64,000 bases of DNA from Brevibacillus daliensis (GCF_021245735.1 NZ_JAJISB010000004.1:273535-337534); one strand, 5' to 3'; positions 26,660 through 35,875 are shown, numbered from the stretch's first letter. Numbers and translations are program-made. Notes: a model not told the origin generated them from the sequence alone.

Positions 26660-27247
26660 TTGAAAAACTGCCTTGGGATACTATTTATGATCGTAACTGC
26701 CTTGATTGTTTCAGGCTGCAGTAGCACTACAATCATTCAAGATCCTCCTAGCGATGCAACTATGACAAACCAACAAAAGACTGAAGCAAAGGAACAAGCC
26801 TCAAATCCAAAACCTTCGGCAATGTCTACTACTGCAGAATGTACAAAACAAAGCTTCCCTGTTCAGCCAGCAGAGGTATTAGGTGCAACGATGCAACAGC
26901 TAGATGAGTTGAAAGGTGAAGGAAAAAAAGAATATGGTACACATAGTGGTGGAACTGTTCTAACCCATATCACGTATATAGAAAACTGGTTTAATTGGAA
27001 AACTGATACGAAGGCCCAATATTTCTTGAATGAAAATAAGGTTTCTCAAATCACATTAACCTACGATAATAAAACGAATTATGTTGAACTGATCGAGCAG
27101 ATTTCGGTTTGTTTGGGTGAATCTGAACAGGGAAAATTGACAGACAGCCCTTCCCTTTACTATGCACACTGGTACTCGGATGGGGTGGCGTTCGACCTTC
27201 AATTTTTTGGTAATTATACTGAAATATATATTTACCCCGATTTATAG
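26660..27247 (+). CDS. Lipoprotein of unknown function
   Basis: A 195-residue predicted lipoprotein. The lipobox LIVSGC follows a short hydrophobic signal, and a Ser/Pro/Lys-rich linker reaches residue about 55. The body (residues 60-195) is a mixed fold with TEEW-free, Tyr-rich strands and two Cys. No family was recognised. The start is TTG 26660 with only a weak binding site, so the exact start is uncertain. A terminator follows closely. Confidence 0.65.
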   Translation: MKNCLGILFMIVTALIVSGCSSTTIIQDPPSDATMTNQQKTEAKEQASNPKPSAMSTTAECTKQSFPVQPAEVLGATMQQLDELKGEGKKEYGTHSGGTVLTHITYIENWFNWKTDTKAQYFLNENKVSQITLTYDNKTNYVELIEQISVCLGESEQGKLTDSPSLYYAHWYSDGVAFDLQFFGNYTEIYIYPDL

Positions 27248-27275
27248 GTAATAAAAGTGAAGAAAAATAAAATTG

Positions 27276-27308
27276 AAGCTGAGACCATCATCGGTCTCAG
27301 CTTTCTTG
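27276..27308 (+). terminator. Terminator of the lipoprotein gene
   Basis: AAGCTGAGACC pairs perfectly with GGTCTCAGCTT around ATCATC; the T run is short. The remaining gap to 27681 holds an R1 fragment and no gene that I can support. Confidence 0.7.
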
Positions 27309-27517
27309 TCGATAAATGTAAGAGATGGTGCCGGAAATCAGAGATTAATGAAAAATATTGCCTGTAAAAGCAGGAAACAACATGAAAAAAGTCGAATATC
27401 AGTCTTTTGTATCACTTTTGTTTCTATTCTGAAAAAAACTATTTTTATTGATAACATGAAGATAAAAATCTCGATCGTACATAACAGCAAGATTATGGTT
27501 TCTTATCATCGCAGAAA

Positions 27518-27600
27518 TACTTCCTGATACGCATGAAAAACATCCGCTAAAGAGGAACCTGCTTCTCCGAGAGGACTTCGATAGTAGTTTTTCTTACTAG
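27518..27600 (+). repeat. Repeat R1, 3-prime part
   Basis: CCTGATACGCATGAAAAACA is followed by the GAGGAACCTGCTTCT and GACTTCGATAG blocks and TTTTTCTTAC, as in the full copies. The first 40 bases of R1 are missing. Confidence 0.7.
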
Positions 27601-27681
27601 ACATAGCTAAACACCGAGGAGGAAAAATGCTACGAGAGAGATAAAGAGGCACGTTAATAGGTGTAAGGTAGGAGGTAGCTC

Positions 27682-30315
27682 ATGTCTGACAGTGATATAG
27701 AATCCCCGCAAAAAATAAACAGTAACGAGCGGCTTCAGATCAATAATCAGCACGAGATAGAAATCACAGAATTGAAGAATCGTATTATTCAACTGGAGCA
27801 AAGTATTCAGGAAACAACATCGTATCAACAGCGTGTGCTTCAATGTATCCAACATCATATAATCGTAGTGAAAAGACGAGAAGATGGCCAGTTCATCATA
27901 AGCTTGTCAGAAGGCAAGCTCACCCAATTGTATAAAATCAATTCAAAGAATGTTACTGATAAAGCATTTGATCAGGTTTTACCCCGTTCCGTTTATAGGG
28001 AATTCCAAAGTAAATTTGAAGAAGCATTTCTTGGAACCTGCACATGGTTCGAGTTTAGATTGCATAAGCAGGTCTTTTTTATGCAGCTTTCTCCCATCAT
28101 GGATAAAGAAAAGGTTATAGAGATCGTGGGCACCATTATAGATATAACCAGTTCGAAACAGACAGAACAAATCTTACATATATTATCTCAAGAGATTAGC
28201 AATAAAACGGGTACTACGTTTTTCAAAGAGTTAACTCATCTGCTTACGGATGTACTGGATATTGATTGTGCATATGTTGCGATGCTAGACAGAGAAAGAG
28301 ATGGACGTGCAAGTACATTAGCGATCAGTAGTAATGGCAAAATAATTGATAATATTCAATATGATATTGTAAACACCCCTACGGAAGAAGTAATAAAATC
28401 AGGCAGTTCTTGTACATTACACGGTGCAATGAACCAATTTTCTCTGGGCTATTGGGAGAAAAATGGGAAAGTCGAAGCCCAAATGGGAAGGTTATTATTC
28501 AATTCCAATGGTACTTCTATGGGGATATTAGGGGTAATGCATTCAAAACCGATAGGCAACCAGACATTAGTAGATTCCATGCTTAATTTGTTTGCTTCTC
28601 GTGCGTCTACAGAGTTGGAACGGATGTTGGCAGAAGATCAACTAATCAAAAATAATGCTATTTTAAAAGCAACACAAGAGTCGATCATGGACGGGATATT
28701 GATCGTTGACGAGCAACATAAAATTGTACATTATAATCGCAAATGCAAAGAAATATGGAATATTCCAGAGCAAATAGAGAATCAGAAAAATGCAGAGGAT
28801 TGGCTGACATACATGGTATCCCAGGTCGATAAAGCAGGGGAACATGTAGAGATATTTGGCGTTGATCAAATGCAGCCTATCACGAATGAACCAGTAGAGT
28901 TAAACTTACATGATGGGCGTGTTCTAGAGGTTTTTACAGACCAAATCTTGTCTCGGGATCAGCAGTCTTACGGACGAATCTGGGTTTTTAAAGATATGAC
29001 AGAACGTAAAAAAAATGAAGATTTACTCCGCCAACATATTTTCTGGGATGCGCTTACTGGTTTACCCAATCGAACGTTATTTGATGATAGATTACACTTA
29101 GCTATTTCGCAGGCAAAGCGTGCTGATAATATGTTAGCTGTTGCGGTTATGGACTTGGATTGCTTCAGGGTCATTAATGATACGTTGGGAGTAGAGGCAG
29201 GTGATCAGCTACTGCGTCAAGTTGCTAAACGTATGGCGGAGGGGATGAGGGAAGGTGATACCGTCTGCCGTTTAATAGGAGATGAGTTTCAATTTATATT
29301 CCCTGACATCTCAGGTTTAAGAGATGTAGCTACTCTTGCAGAGCAATTACACAACAAGATCAGCATGCCTTTTGAAATTAATGGAGAGCAGCTTGTGGTT
29401 ACGTGCAGTATCGGTATCAGTCTCTATCCAACAGATGGGGTAACCCCACTGGAATTGGTTAAGAACGCGAAGGCTGCTATGTATCGTTCAAAAGAACGCG
29501 GAGGCAATAACTATCAGTTATATATGCCTACCATGAACCAGTCTACTTTTTTAAAGCTGACTCTCATGCAAGATTTACGTAATGCCATTGAGAGAGGCGA
29601 ATTATTTTTACAATATCAGCCTCGCTATAATATGAATTCTGATGAAATCATTGGAATGGAGGCACTCGTGCGTTGGAACCATCCAAAACTAGGGTTAATT
29701 CCTCCAGGTGATTTTATCCCATTGGCAGAAGAGCTAGGGCTAATTAGTGCCTTAGATGAATATGTTTTGCAGGAAGCATGCAAACAGAATAAGGCTTGGC
29801 AAGATGCAGGATTTAAGCCGATACGTGTTTCAGTCAATGTATCTCCTGTGGAATTCCAACAACGAAATCTGGCTAAGATGATTGCTGAAACCTTGAAAGA
29901 AACAGGACTTTCTTCGGAGTACCTGGAAGTGGAAATAACGGAAGGCGTAACAATGCACCAAGTGGAAGTAGCGCTTTCCACGTTGTATGAGTTAAAACAA
30001 CTGGGTATCCATATATCAATTGATGATTTTGGAACAGGGTACTCGTCACTAAGCTATCTAAAAAAATTTCCGGTTGATACCTTAAAAATTGATCGAAGCT
30101 TTATCAGAGATATTGAGGAAGATGATGATGTAGAGATCGTTTCATACATTATTGCTCTGGCTCGTAGCTTGAAGCTGAATGTTATCGCTGAGGGTGTAGA
30201 AACAGAGGAACAAAAGCGCTTTTTGACTGACAAGAATTGTTTTGAAATGCAGGGCTATTATTTTAGTCCACCTTTAAATAGCGAAGAGTTTGAGTCTCTA
30301 CTGATAAAAAAATAA
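27682..30315 (+). CDS. PAS-GAF-PAS-GGDEF-EAL signalling protein
   Basis: An 877-residue soluble sensor. The order is an N-terminal coiled coil (25-55), a PAS-like domain (50-155), a GAF-like domain (165-315), a second PAS (325-445), GGDEF (about 450-610) and EAL (about 630-877). The GGDEF core reads LIGDEF and the upstream motif has GVEAGD instead of GHxxGD, so cyclase activity is doubtful. The EAL domain keeps MEALVRW (657-661 region) and DDFGTGYSSL with KIDRSF. It therefore looks like a c-di-GMP phosphodiesterase, perhaps activated by GTP binding to the degenerate GGDEF. It stands alone with its own terminator. Confidence 0.9.
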   Translation: MSDSDIESPQKINSNERLQINNQHEIEITELKNRIIQLEQSIQETTSYQQRVLQCIQHHIIVVKRREDGQFIISLSEGKLTQLYKINSKNVTDKAFDQVLPRSVYREFQSKFEEAFLGTCTWFEFRLHKQVFFMQLSPIMDKEKVIEIVGTIIDITSSKQTEQILHILSQEISNKTGTTFFKELTHLLTDVLDIDCAYVAMLDRERDGRASTLAISSNGKIIDNIQYDIVNTPTEEVIKSGSSCTLHGAMNQFSLGYWEKNGKVEAQMGRLLFNSNGTSMGILGVMHSKPIGNQTLVDSMLNLFASRASTELERMLAEDQLIKNNAILKATQESIMDGILIVDEQHKIVHYNRKCKEIWNIPEQIENQKNAEDWLTYMVSQVDKAGEHVEIFGVDQMQPITNEPVELNLHDGRVLEVFTDQILSRDQQSYGRIWVFKDMTERKKNEDLLRQHIFWDALTGLPNRTLFDDRLHLAISQAKRADNMLAVAVMDLDCFRVINDTLGVEAGDQLLRQVAKRMAEGMREGDTVCRLIGDEFQFIFPDISGLRDVATLAEQLHNKISMPFEINGEQLVVTCSIGISLYPTDGVTPLELVKNAKAAMYRSKERGGNNYQLYMPTMNQSTFLKLTLMQDLRNAIERGELFLQYQPRYNMNSDEIIGMEALVRWNHPKLGLIPPGDFIPLAEELGLISALDEYVLQEACKQNKAWQDAGFKPIRVSVNVSPVEFQQRNLAKMIAETLKETGLSSEYLEVEITEGVTMHQVEVALSTLYELKQLGIHISIDDFGTGYSSLSYLKKFPVDTLKIDRSFIRDIEEDDDVEIVSYIIALARSLKLNVIAEGVETEEQKRFLTDKNCFEMQGYYFSPPLNSEEFESLLIKK

Positions 30316-30345
30316 GGCTGTCGCTTTTGACAGCCTTATTTTTTT
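30314..30345 (+). terminator. Terminator of the GGDEF-EAL gene
   Basis: AAGGCTGTC and GACAGCCTT form a perfect 9-bp stem followed by an AT7-type T tract; it overlaps the stop codon. Confidence 0.9.
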
Positions 30346-30393
30346 ATCTAAAATGTATAATGCGTTATTTCTATATACACACGTAAAAGCACT

Positions 30394-30440
30394 ACTAAAG
30401 AAGACCAACGTTTTCGATGGGCTTTAATAGAAGTTTTTAT
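30394..30440 (+). repeat. Decayed R1 tail
   Basis: AAAGAAGACCAACG, then TTTTCGATGGGCTTTAATAG and AAGTTTTTA match the last 45 bases of R1 with several changes. Confidence 0.4.
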
Positions 30441-30477
30441 ACAAATATTCAATATCAAAAAAATGTTACAAAAATTA

Positions 30478-31545
30478 TTAACCTAGATGATTTTTATACA
30501 TCCAAAGAACACCGCTTTTCATCACACGAGGCATTTGTCCAACGAGGGACATTTTGCCCATAACGCCAAAACCTTCTTTTTTACCCAAAGAGCCAAGAAC
30601 ACCCTTTACTTTAAAACTAGGAAGAGTTTCCGTATATGGCTTACTCTTCATTTCATGCTTAAGTATGAGTGCAATCTGTTCGCCTTGCATTTCAGCAAGC
30701 TGAGCACTTGGTGCAAACGGAAGACTAGCAGAGTCACCTACTACATACACATTAGGATGGCTAGGCAATTGATGATAAGGATTCAGGATAGCGCGACCAC
30801 CATTATCCAGCTCGATAGGTAGATTACGGACAATACGACTGCCTTGAATACCAGCTGTCCATACAATAACGTCGCTCTCTACTTTGTCGTCATTATTAAA
30901 AATTACACTTTCTGCAACCCTGGTCACATTTGCTCTGTTTATGAGTTGTACATCGTTTTTGAGGAACCATTGGGAAGCATAATCCTGTAGTTTCTCTGGG
31001 AAAGGACTTAAAATGCTAGGACCGCGATCCATCAAACGAATGTTAAGATCTGATCTGGATTCACGTAGCTCAGAAGCGATTTCTACACCACTTAACCCAC
31101 CACCAACAACGGTAACGGTTCCATAAGGATTAATGCTATTGATAGCTGCATACGTACGTCGGGTAGCACCCAGTGTTTGAATTGAGTGGGTGAACTCTTC
31201 CGCTCCAGGAATATTGTGATAGCGATCTTCACAACCTAACCCGATAATGAGCCATTCATATGCCAAATCTTCGTCATTCTGAAACTGAACGAGGCGTTCA
31301 TTTAGATCAACGCCTGTAATTTCACCATGTTTAATTGTTAGGCGTGGATCGGTAGGAAATGCGACACGAATCTTACTTTCAGGCTCTGTACCGGCCGCTA
31401 GGGCATAATATTCTGTCTTTAGCCCGTGAAAAGGCATGCGGTCAACAAGCGTTACTACTACATCTTCAGGCAAATCAGGGGTAAGTAGATGTTCTAGGAT
31501 GCGTAAACCCCCGTAGCCACCACCTAAGATAACCAGTTGTCTCAT
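30478..31545 (-). CDS. yutJ: YutJ, NDH-2-like FAD/NAD(P) oxidoreductase
   Basis: A 355-residue pyridine-nucleotide-disulfide-type flavoprotein. The FAD motif is VILGGGYGGLRIL at the start, a second Rossmann motif is VTVVGGGLSGVEIASEL, and NVYVVGDSASLPF is the C-terminal FAD site. It has no redox-active CxxC. It resembles type II NADH dehydrogenases but is shorter and lacks a clear membrane anchor, so a quinone-reducing role is plausible but unproven. It is divergent from yuzB, as in B. subtilis (recalled). ATG 31545 has AAAGGAA upstream. Confidence 0.85.
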   Translation of the reverse strand: MRQLVILGGGYGGLRILEHLLTPDLPEDVVVTLVDRMPFHGLKTEYYALAAGTEPESKIRVAFPTDPRLTIKHGEITGVDLNERLVQFQNDEDLAYEWLIIGLGCEDRYHNIPGAEEFTHSIQTLGATRRTYAAINSINPYGTVTVVGGGLSGVEIASELRESRSDLNIRLMDRGPSILSPFPEKLQDYASQWFLKNDVQLINRANVTRVAESVIFNNDDKVESDVIVWTAGIQGSRIVRNLPIELDNGGRAILNPYHQLPSHPNVYVVGDSASLPFAPSAQLAEMQGEQIALILKHEMKSKPYTETLPSFKVKGVLGSLGKKEGFGVMGKMSLVGQMPRVMKSGVLWMYKNHLG

Positions 31546-31744
31546 AGGAAGCGTTTCCTTTCTGTGCCATAATTAAAACGATTTAGACGGTTTACATCTT
31601 GAAGTGTAACAGAAACTTTTAAACGGGTTAGGAAGATGATATAATTTGAAGTCAACATCGTCCCCAACCATTATACCTCTATGGTTAACATAGGTCGAGT
31701 TGAAAAATTCACATAACTGTAATAAAAGTAACAAGGGGGATATT

Positions 31745-31993
31745 ATGAAAGCTTTGGTGGAATTTTGTGCTAGCAACACCGTCTCCTACACACAAAGCTT
31801 AATGATAGAATTGGAGAATCATTCAAATCTTGACGTTGATGTAGTAGAGTATGGCTGCCTTGGTCACTGTGGAGAATGTTATATGCAGCCATTTGCTTTA
31901 GTAAATGGTGATTTTGTTACAGCTGAAACAAATGAACAATTAATGCAGAAAATTATGGAAAGTGTTCGCCAATTTGAAGCCGAGTGGGAATAA
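31745..31993 (+). CDS. yuzB: YuzB, DUF1450 small redox-type protein
   Basis: An 82-residue protein with Cys8 near the N-terminus and the cluster GCLGHCGECY (Cys38, Cys42, Cys45). This pattern is typical of DUF1450, a thioredoxin-like fold that may bind an Fe-S cluster or cycle thiols. ATG 31745 follows AAGGGGGAT. It pairs head to head with yutJ and ends in a bidirectional terminator shared with mqnE. Confidence 0.85.
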   Translation: MKALVEFCASNTVSYTQSLMIELENHSNLDVDVVEYGCLGHCGECYMQPFALVNGDFVTAETNEQLMQKIMESVRQFEAEWE

Positions 31994-32042
31994 CGAAACA
32001 AGAGACATTCGAGTGGAGCTGCCACTTTTTATTGATAAGATA

Positions 32043-32081
32043 AAAAACCACAACCCCAGTTAAAGCGGGATTGTGGTTTTT
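32043..32081. terminator. Bidirectional terminator between yuzB and mqnE
   Basis: AAAACCACAACCC pairs with GGGATTGTGGTTTT (one mismatch), with T runs on both strands. Confidence 0.85.
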
Positions 32082-32097
32082 GTGCGTAATCAGGTGA

Positions 32098-33201
32098 TTA
32101 ATATTCTTTAATGATGTTGTAGAAAGTGTCACGTTCTACTGCTTTTTTACCAGCACCTTCGATTAGCCAAATTAAATCTTCTTTCGTAAGGCTCTGCTCT
32201 GAAAGTGCACCAGCAGAATGGCTAATACGTTCCTCAACCAATGTACCATGAGCATCTGAAGCCCCTGCGCGTAAGGAAAGCTGGCTTAACTGCGTACCAA
32301 CATTGATGAAATACGTTTTGATATGATTAAAGTTATCCATCATTAAACGGCTGATGGCAATTGTTTTCATGTCATCCATTGCAGAAGTACGTCGACGAAT
32401 GCCAGCGGATGCTTTCTTCGGTTGTACAGCTAGTGGAATAAATACAAGATAACCATTTGTCTCATCTTGTAGCTCACGAATACGCATCATGTGAATTAAA
32501 CGTTCTTCCAGTGTTTCAATAGAACCATACAGCATGGTGCAATGTGTTTTTAATCCTAATTCATGTGCTGTGCGGTGAGCAAGTAACCAATCGTCTGTGC
32601 TTGCTTTTTCTGGGCTCATTTTTAAACGATAACGTTCTGTTAAAATCTCAGCACCGCCGCCAGTCAAGCTTTCTAGCCCAGCTTTCATCAGCTCTTGAAG
32701 TACTTCCTTCATACTGATACCAGCCAAACGACTAAAAAACTCAATTTCAGCACCAGTATACGCCTTTAGCGTAACATCAGGGTATGCTTTTTTCAGTGTG
32801 CGTAGAGTATCTACATAATAATCAAAGGATACGTGCTGATTGTGTCCTCCAACGATGTGGAATTCACGAATTCCTTCATAAAAACGAGTATCTACATAAT
32901 GAAGCAACTCGTCCTTGCCCATCGTATAAGCGCCTTCTTGATCCTGATCGCGTCGGAATCCACAGAAACGGCAATTTGCTTCACATACATTCGTAGGGTT
33001 AATGTACATGTTTTGTACAAAGTAAACTTTATCGCCATTCTTTTTCTCACTTACCCAGTTTGCTAACAAAGCCATACTGTATACATCATTAGATTGATAG
33101 AGGACAAGCCCATCTTCAAGTGTGAGACGCTCGCCATTCATTACTTTTTCAACAATAGGAGCCAGTGTCTTATCTTGTACATCTACGGTTAACAACGACA
33201 T
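32098..33201 (-). CDS. mqnE: Aminofutalosine synthase (radical SAM)
   Basis: A 367-residue radical SAM enzyme with the CxxxCxxC cluster at Cys73, Cys77 and Cys80 (CEANCRFCGF). The length and the segments HIVGGHNQHVSFDYYVD and LPVAQPKKASAGIRRRTSA-like FIPLAVQPKKASAG fit MqnE, which makes aminofutalosine from chorismate-derived 3-enolpyruvylbenzoate ether and SAM. This marks the futalosine route to menaquinone, unlike B. subtilis. MqnC is a related family, but the GGHNQH motif favours MqnE. ATG 33201 follows GGGAGAT. It is a single gene. Confidence 0.88.
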   Translation of the reverse strand: MSLLTVDVQDKTLAPIVEKVMNGERLTLEDGLVLYQSNDVYSMALLANWVSEKKNGDKVYFVQNMYINPTNVCEANCRFCGFRRDQDQEGAYTMGKDELLHYVDTRFYEGIREFHIVGGHNQHVSFDYYVDTLRTLKKAYPDVTLKAYTGAEIEFFSRLAGISMKEVLQELMKAGLESLTGGGAEILTERYRLKMSPEKASTDDWLLAHRTAHELGLKTHCTMLYGSIETLEERLIHMMRIRELQDETNGYLVFIPLAVQPKKASAGIRRRTSAMDDMKTIAISRLMMDNFNHIKTYFINVGTQLSQLSLRAGASDAHGTLVEERISHSAGALSEQSLTKEDLIWLIEGAGKKAVERDTFYNIIKEY

Positions 33202-33455
33202 TTGTTCATCTCCCGACTACGAAATTATTAAATCCTTTACAAACGTAAAACGCATATCCGTTGTAATATGCGGTAAGTGTCTTAAAAAATATGTGATAGG
33301 TTACGATTTCGTGTTGTAGTAATAAAGAAAAGTAATTCTATTATAAGCTTCTTTATAAGAAGCAACAACCGTCTAAGTTTTTACTAGGATATTTTATGAT
33401 TTCTTTTCTATGTAAAAATTTACTTAATTTGTTCACAAGATATGGCAAAATTTGT

Positions 33456-33485
33456 TTGCTTAGGCTATTATTCACAAGGTAAGAT
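33456..33485 (+). promoter_or_regulatory. Possible SigA promoter of the spo0E-like gene
   Basis: TTGCTT and TAAGAT with an 18-base spacer, ending 28 bases before the start codon. It is only a moderate consensus match. The rest of the 312-base divergent gap shows nothing else that I can support. Confidence 0.35.
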
Positions 33486-33513
33486 AAGAATAAAGGCATA
33501 AGGAGGAGAGATA

Positions 33514-33705
33514 ATGCGTGAATATTTAATCGAACAAATTGAGCTCCTTCGAGAAGAAATGGTTAAAATTGGAATAGAAGAGGGTCTCAATGATCCGAAA
33601 GTACTGCGATGCAGTGAGGACTTGGATAAGCTCCATAACCAATTATTACGCCTGGATAAAGCCCATTCCATTTATAGAATGAAAGGGTGTACCTACTTAG
33701 CCTAG
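33514..33705 (+). CDS. Spo0E-family aspartyl-phosphate phosphatase
   Basis: A 63-residue helical hairpin protein with SEDLDKLHNQL (34-44), which matches the Spo0E signature SxxLDxL. Family members dephosphorylate Spo0A-P and delay sporulation. ATG 33514 follows AAGGAGGAG. It is a single gene, divergent from mqnE. Confidence 0.85.
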   Translation: MREYLIEQIELLREEMVKIGIEEGLNDPKVLRCSEDLDKLHNQLLRLDKAHSIYRMKGCTYLA

Positions 33706-33862
33706 AATTGCCTAGAACCTCATTATTATTGGATAGCTGACGTCACCTGACGCCAGGAGCACTCGGCCGCTTGTTGCAAAAACTGTTTACCTGTATACTA
33801 TATAAGGAAAGCGGTTTTATCTTATGATAAGACAGAATTATGTTGGTCGAGGAGGTAAGAAA

Positions 33863-34219
33863 ATGATCAACTTTAGTGAGAATGCGTCAGAAAAAATTCG
33901 TGAATTACTTTCCAGTGATAATAATCCTAACATCTTATTACGTGTAGGCGTAAAAGAAGGCGGATGCAGTGGTTTTTCTTATGGTATGGGAACAGATGAT
34001 AAAATTAATGAAGGCGATCAGGTGTATGAGCATGAAGGATTCAAGGTAGTCGTTGATCCCGAAAGTATCCTGCATATTGATGGTTTAGTAGTGGACTTTA
34101 AAGAATCAATCATGGGTGGGGGATTCACAATGGATAATCCCAATGCAGTTGCTTCCTGTGGATGTGGAGCGTCATTCCGTACCCGAACTAGTAAAGGTAA
34201 TGCTGAAAAGTGTGAGTAA
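33863..34219 (+). CDS. yutM: A-type Fe-S cluster carrier (ErpA/IscA/YutM family)
   Basis: A 118-residue HesB/IscA-type protein that holds and delivers Fe-S clusters. The three ligands are Cys35 (GGCSGFSY), Cys99 and Cys101 (ASCGCGASF). FTMDNPNA is the family motif. An extra Cys sits at 117. I start at ATG 33863 (GAGGAGGT upstream). In B. subtilis yutM lies in the same neighbourhood as yuzD and yutI, as I recall. Confidence 0.92.
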   Translation: MINFSENASEKIRELLSSDNNPNILLRVGVKEGGCSGFSYGMGTDDKINEGDQVYEHEGFKVVVDPESILHIDGLVVDFKESIMGGGFTMDNPNAVASCGCGASFRTRTSKGNAEKCE

Positions 34220-34246
34220 CATAGATCTTTGAATGTTTTCAACCAG

Positions 34247-34278
34247 AACGCCTGTCTTACGGGGCGTTTCTTTTTTCT
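34247..34278 (+). terminator. Terminator of the A-type carrier gene
   Basis: AACGCC pairs with GGCGTT around a ten-base loop, followed by TCTTTTTTCTTTT. Confidence 0.75.
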
Positions 34279-34313
34279 TTTAGCTAATAAAAAACAGGGA
34301 GGGGAGAGTGTAG

Positions 34314-35060
34314 GTGGAGAGAATCGCAGTTATTTCTGATATTCATGGCAATATACCAGCTTTGGAATCTGTGTTACAAGACATCTCTTCTAAAGGAATC
34401 AAGACCATTTATTGTTTGGGCGATTTACCTGGGAAAGGTCCGAATTCAGCTGAAGTAGTAGACCTTATACGAAAAAAATGCGAGGTAATTGTTCAGGGTA
34501 ACTGGGACGACTTCATTGGTAATCCTACAGAAGTTGAGATGATTCGCTGGCATCAAGAGCAATTAGGTAAAGAGAGAATTTATTTTCTGAAAAACCTGCC
34601 TTTTTCATTTGATTTTTGGATCAGTGGGAAGCTGATTCGTCTGTTTCATGCTTCAGCAGAAAGTGTCTATAAACGGGTCCGTGCTCATTCTCCTTTAGAA
34701 GAAAGGCTGGCAATGTTTGTACATACAGAAATGACCGGTACTGCTGAACGGAATCCAGATGTGGTTATGTATGGTGATATTCATCATGCATTCATCCAAC
34801 AGCTAAGCAAATATACTCTTTGTAATGTAGGAAGTGTCGGTAATCCGCTAGATATTACCCAGGCGTCCTATGCGATTATAGAAGGGGAAAGAAATAGCAA
34901 AGTCCCTAGCAGCTTTAGCATGACGTTAGTGCGTGTTCCGTATGATATTGACTATGCGCTACAACTTGCTAAAGAAGCGCAGATGCCGGAATATGATGCA
35001 TATGAAAAAGAACTTCGTACGGCTAGATACCGTGGGTTACCTGATCTGATACAGGAATAA
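34314..35060 (+). CDS. Calcineurin-like metallophosphoesterase
   Basis: A 248-residue YfcE/MJ0936-type phosphoesterase. The metal motifs are VISDIHGN (Asp8, His10), LGDLPGKGPNS (GD), GNWDD (GNxD-type) and YGDIHHAF (GHxH replaced by GDIHH). The last motif normally reads GHTH; here Asp takes the first His position, so metal binding may be altered. The substrate is unknown. The start is GTG 34314 behind GGAGGGGAG. A strong terminator follows. Confidence 0.85.
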   Translation: MERIAVISDIHGNIPALESVLQDISSKGIKTIYCLGDLPGKGPNSAEVVDLIRKKCEVIVQGNWDDFIGNPTEVEMIRWHQEQLGKERIYFLKNLPFSFDFWISGKLIRLFHASAESVYKRVRAHSPLEERLAMFVHTEMTGTAERNPDVVMYGDIHHAFIQQLSKYTLCNVGSVGNPLDITQASYAIIEGERNSKVPSSFSMTLVRVPYDIDYALQLAKEAQMPEYDAYEKELRTARYRGLPDLIQE

Positions 35061-35077
35061 TGAAGAGCGAAAATACC

Positions 35078-35124
35078 AAAAAGGTTTTAGCAAGAAGAGA
35101 TGTCTCTTGCTAAAACCTTTTTAT
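35078..35124 (+). terminator. Long-stem terminator
   Basis: AAAAGGTTTTAGCAAGA pairs with TCTTGCTAAAACCTTTT with a short interruption and ends in T5. It closes the phosphoesterase gene. Confidence 0.88.
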
Positions 35125-35161
35125 TACTGTATCAGAAAGTATAAACTGCGGAGCAAAACTT
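35125..35161 (+). repeat. Repeat R1, first third only
   Basis: ACTGTATCAGAAAGTATAAA followed by CTGCGGAGCAAAACTTC matches the first 37 bases of the full R1 copies, then similarity stops. Confidence 0.65.
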
Positions 35162-35431
35162 CTAACTATTGTGTTCTTGCATTTTTTCTTGAAGGATTTG
35201 GCCCCTCAAATTATAATCTTTTTGAAAAAAATGAGACAATCGGTGAACAGAATGATGAACCATATCGGCTAGCCAGCGGGTAGATAGTAAGCGCGGCTGC
35301 TTCTTAACGGTTTTTACAGTGGTTTCCACGCGGGGGCCCCCCTCCTGCAAAATAGCGTTGAATATCTGTACAACTGATCGGAGTGTGTCATCATGATGTG
35401 AACGTAAAAAACTCCCTTCACTATTTTGCAT
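35162..35431 (-). CDS. Uncertain small basic protein
   Basis: An open frame of 89 codons with no family recognised; it is basic with several His (MVHHSVHRLSHFF). No ribosome binding site precedes the ATG at 35431. An internal GTG at 35329, with AGGAGG 11 bases upstream, would give a 55-residue protein (VETTVKTVKKQPRLL...). Its end abuts a truncated R1 repeat. It could be a real small gene, a remnant, or chance. Confidence 0.3.
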   Translation of the reverse strand: MQNSEGSFLRSHHDDTLRSVVQIFNAILQEGGPRVETTVKTVKKQPRLLSTRWLADMVHHSVHRLSHFFQKDYNLRGQILQEKMQEHNS

Positions 35432-35501
35432 GATTTACAGAAAAAATGCTAGTGAAAAATAAAAAAAGTTTGAAATCCCAAGTTTCCATCTTTGAAGCTA
35501 G

Positions 35502-35765
35502 CTACGTTGGTGGAGGCATAATTTGTTCCTTTACCGGAAGTACTTGTTCACAACCACATCCTGCACAAAAACAAAGATGAAGACAGAGATGATCAGCGGC
35601 ATCCTTGTAACCATTTGATAGTTTTAGGTCATCAATTGGGCGGTATGGACTGTAATCCCCTTGGTAATCAGACAGCCGTCCTTTATCTTGTAGATATTTA
35701 TGACAATGATCACATGTGGCGAGAAGACGGGAGAAGCCATTACAAACCGGACAGATTGTATTCAT
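35502..35765 (-). CDS. Small zinc-ribbon-like protein
   Basis: An 87-residue protein with CPVCNG (5-10), CDHCHKY (18-24) and a C-terminal CLHLCFCAGCGCEQ cluster. In all it has enough cysteines for two zinc sites. The middle SDYQGDYSPYRPIDDLKL is conserved in Bacillales homologues as I recall. The function is unknown. ATG 35765 follows AGGAGGTG at 8 bases. Confidence 0.72.
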   Translation of the reverse strand: MNTICPVCNGFSRLLATCDHCHKYLQDKGRLSDYQGDYSPYRPIDDLKLSNGYKDAADHLCLHLCFCAGCGCEQVLPVKEQIMPPPT

Positions 35766-35875
35766 ATGCTACACCTCCTAGTTTGTAGCGTTCTCGGTCA
35801 CTCTGATCTCTATACTAGGTTCATATGCATATTTACAGGAGGAAGAAATTATAACAAAAGAAATCATACATAAAA

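Noticed and set aside
27273..27527. An 84-codon plus-strand frame
   Set aside because: It begins inside a terminator and enters repeat R1; there is no binding site or protein-like pattern.
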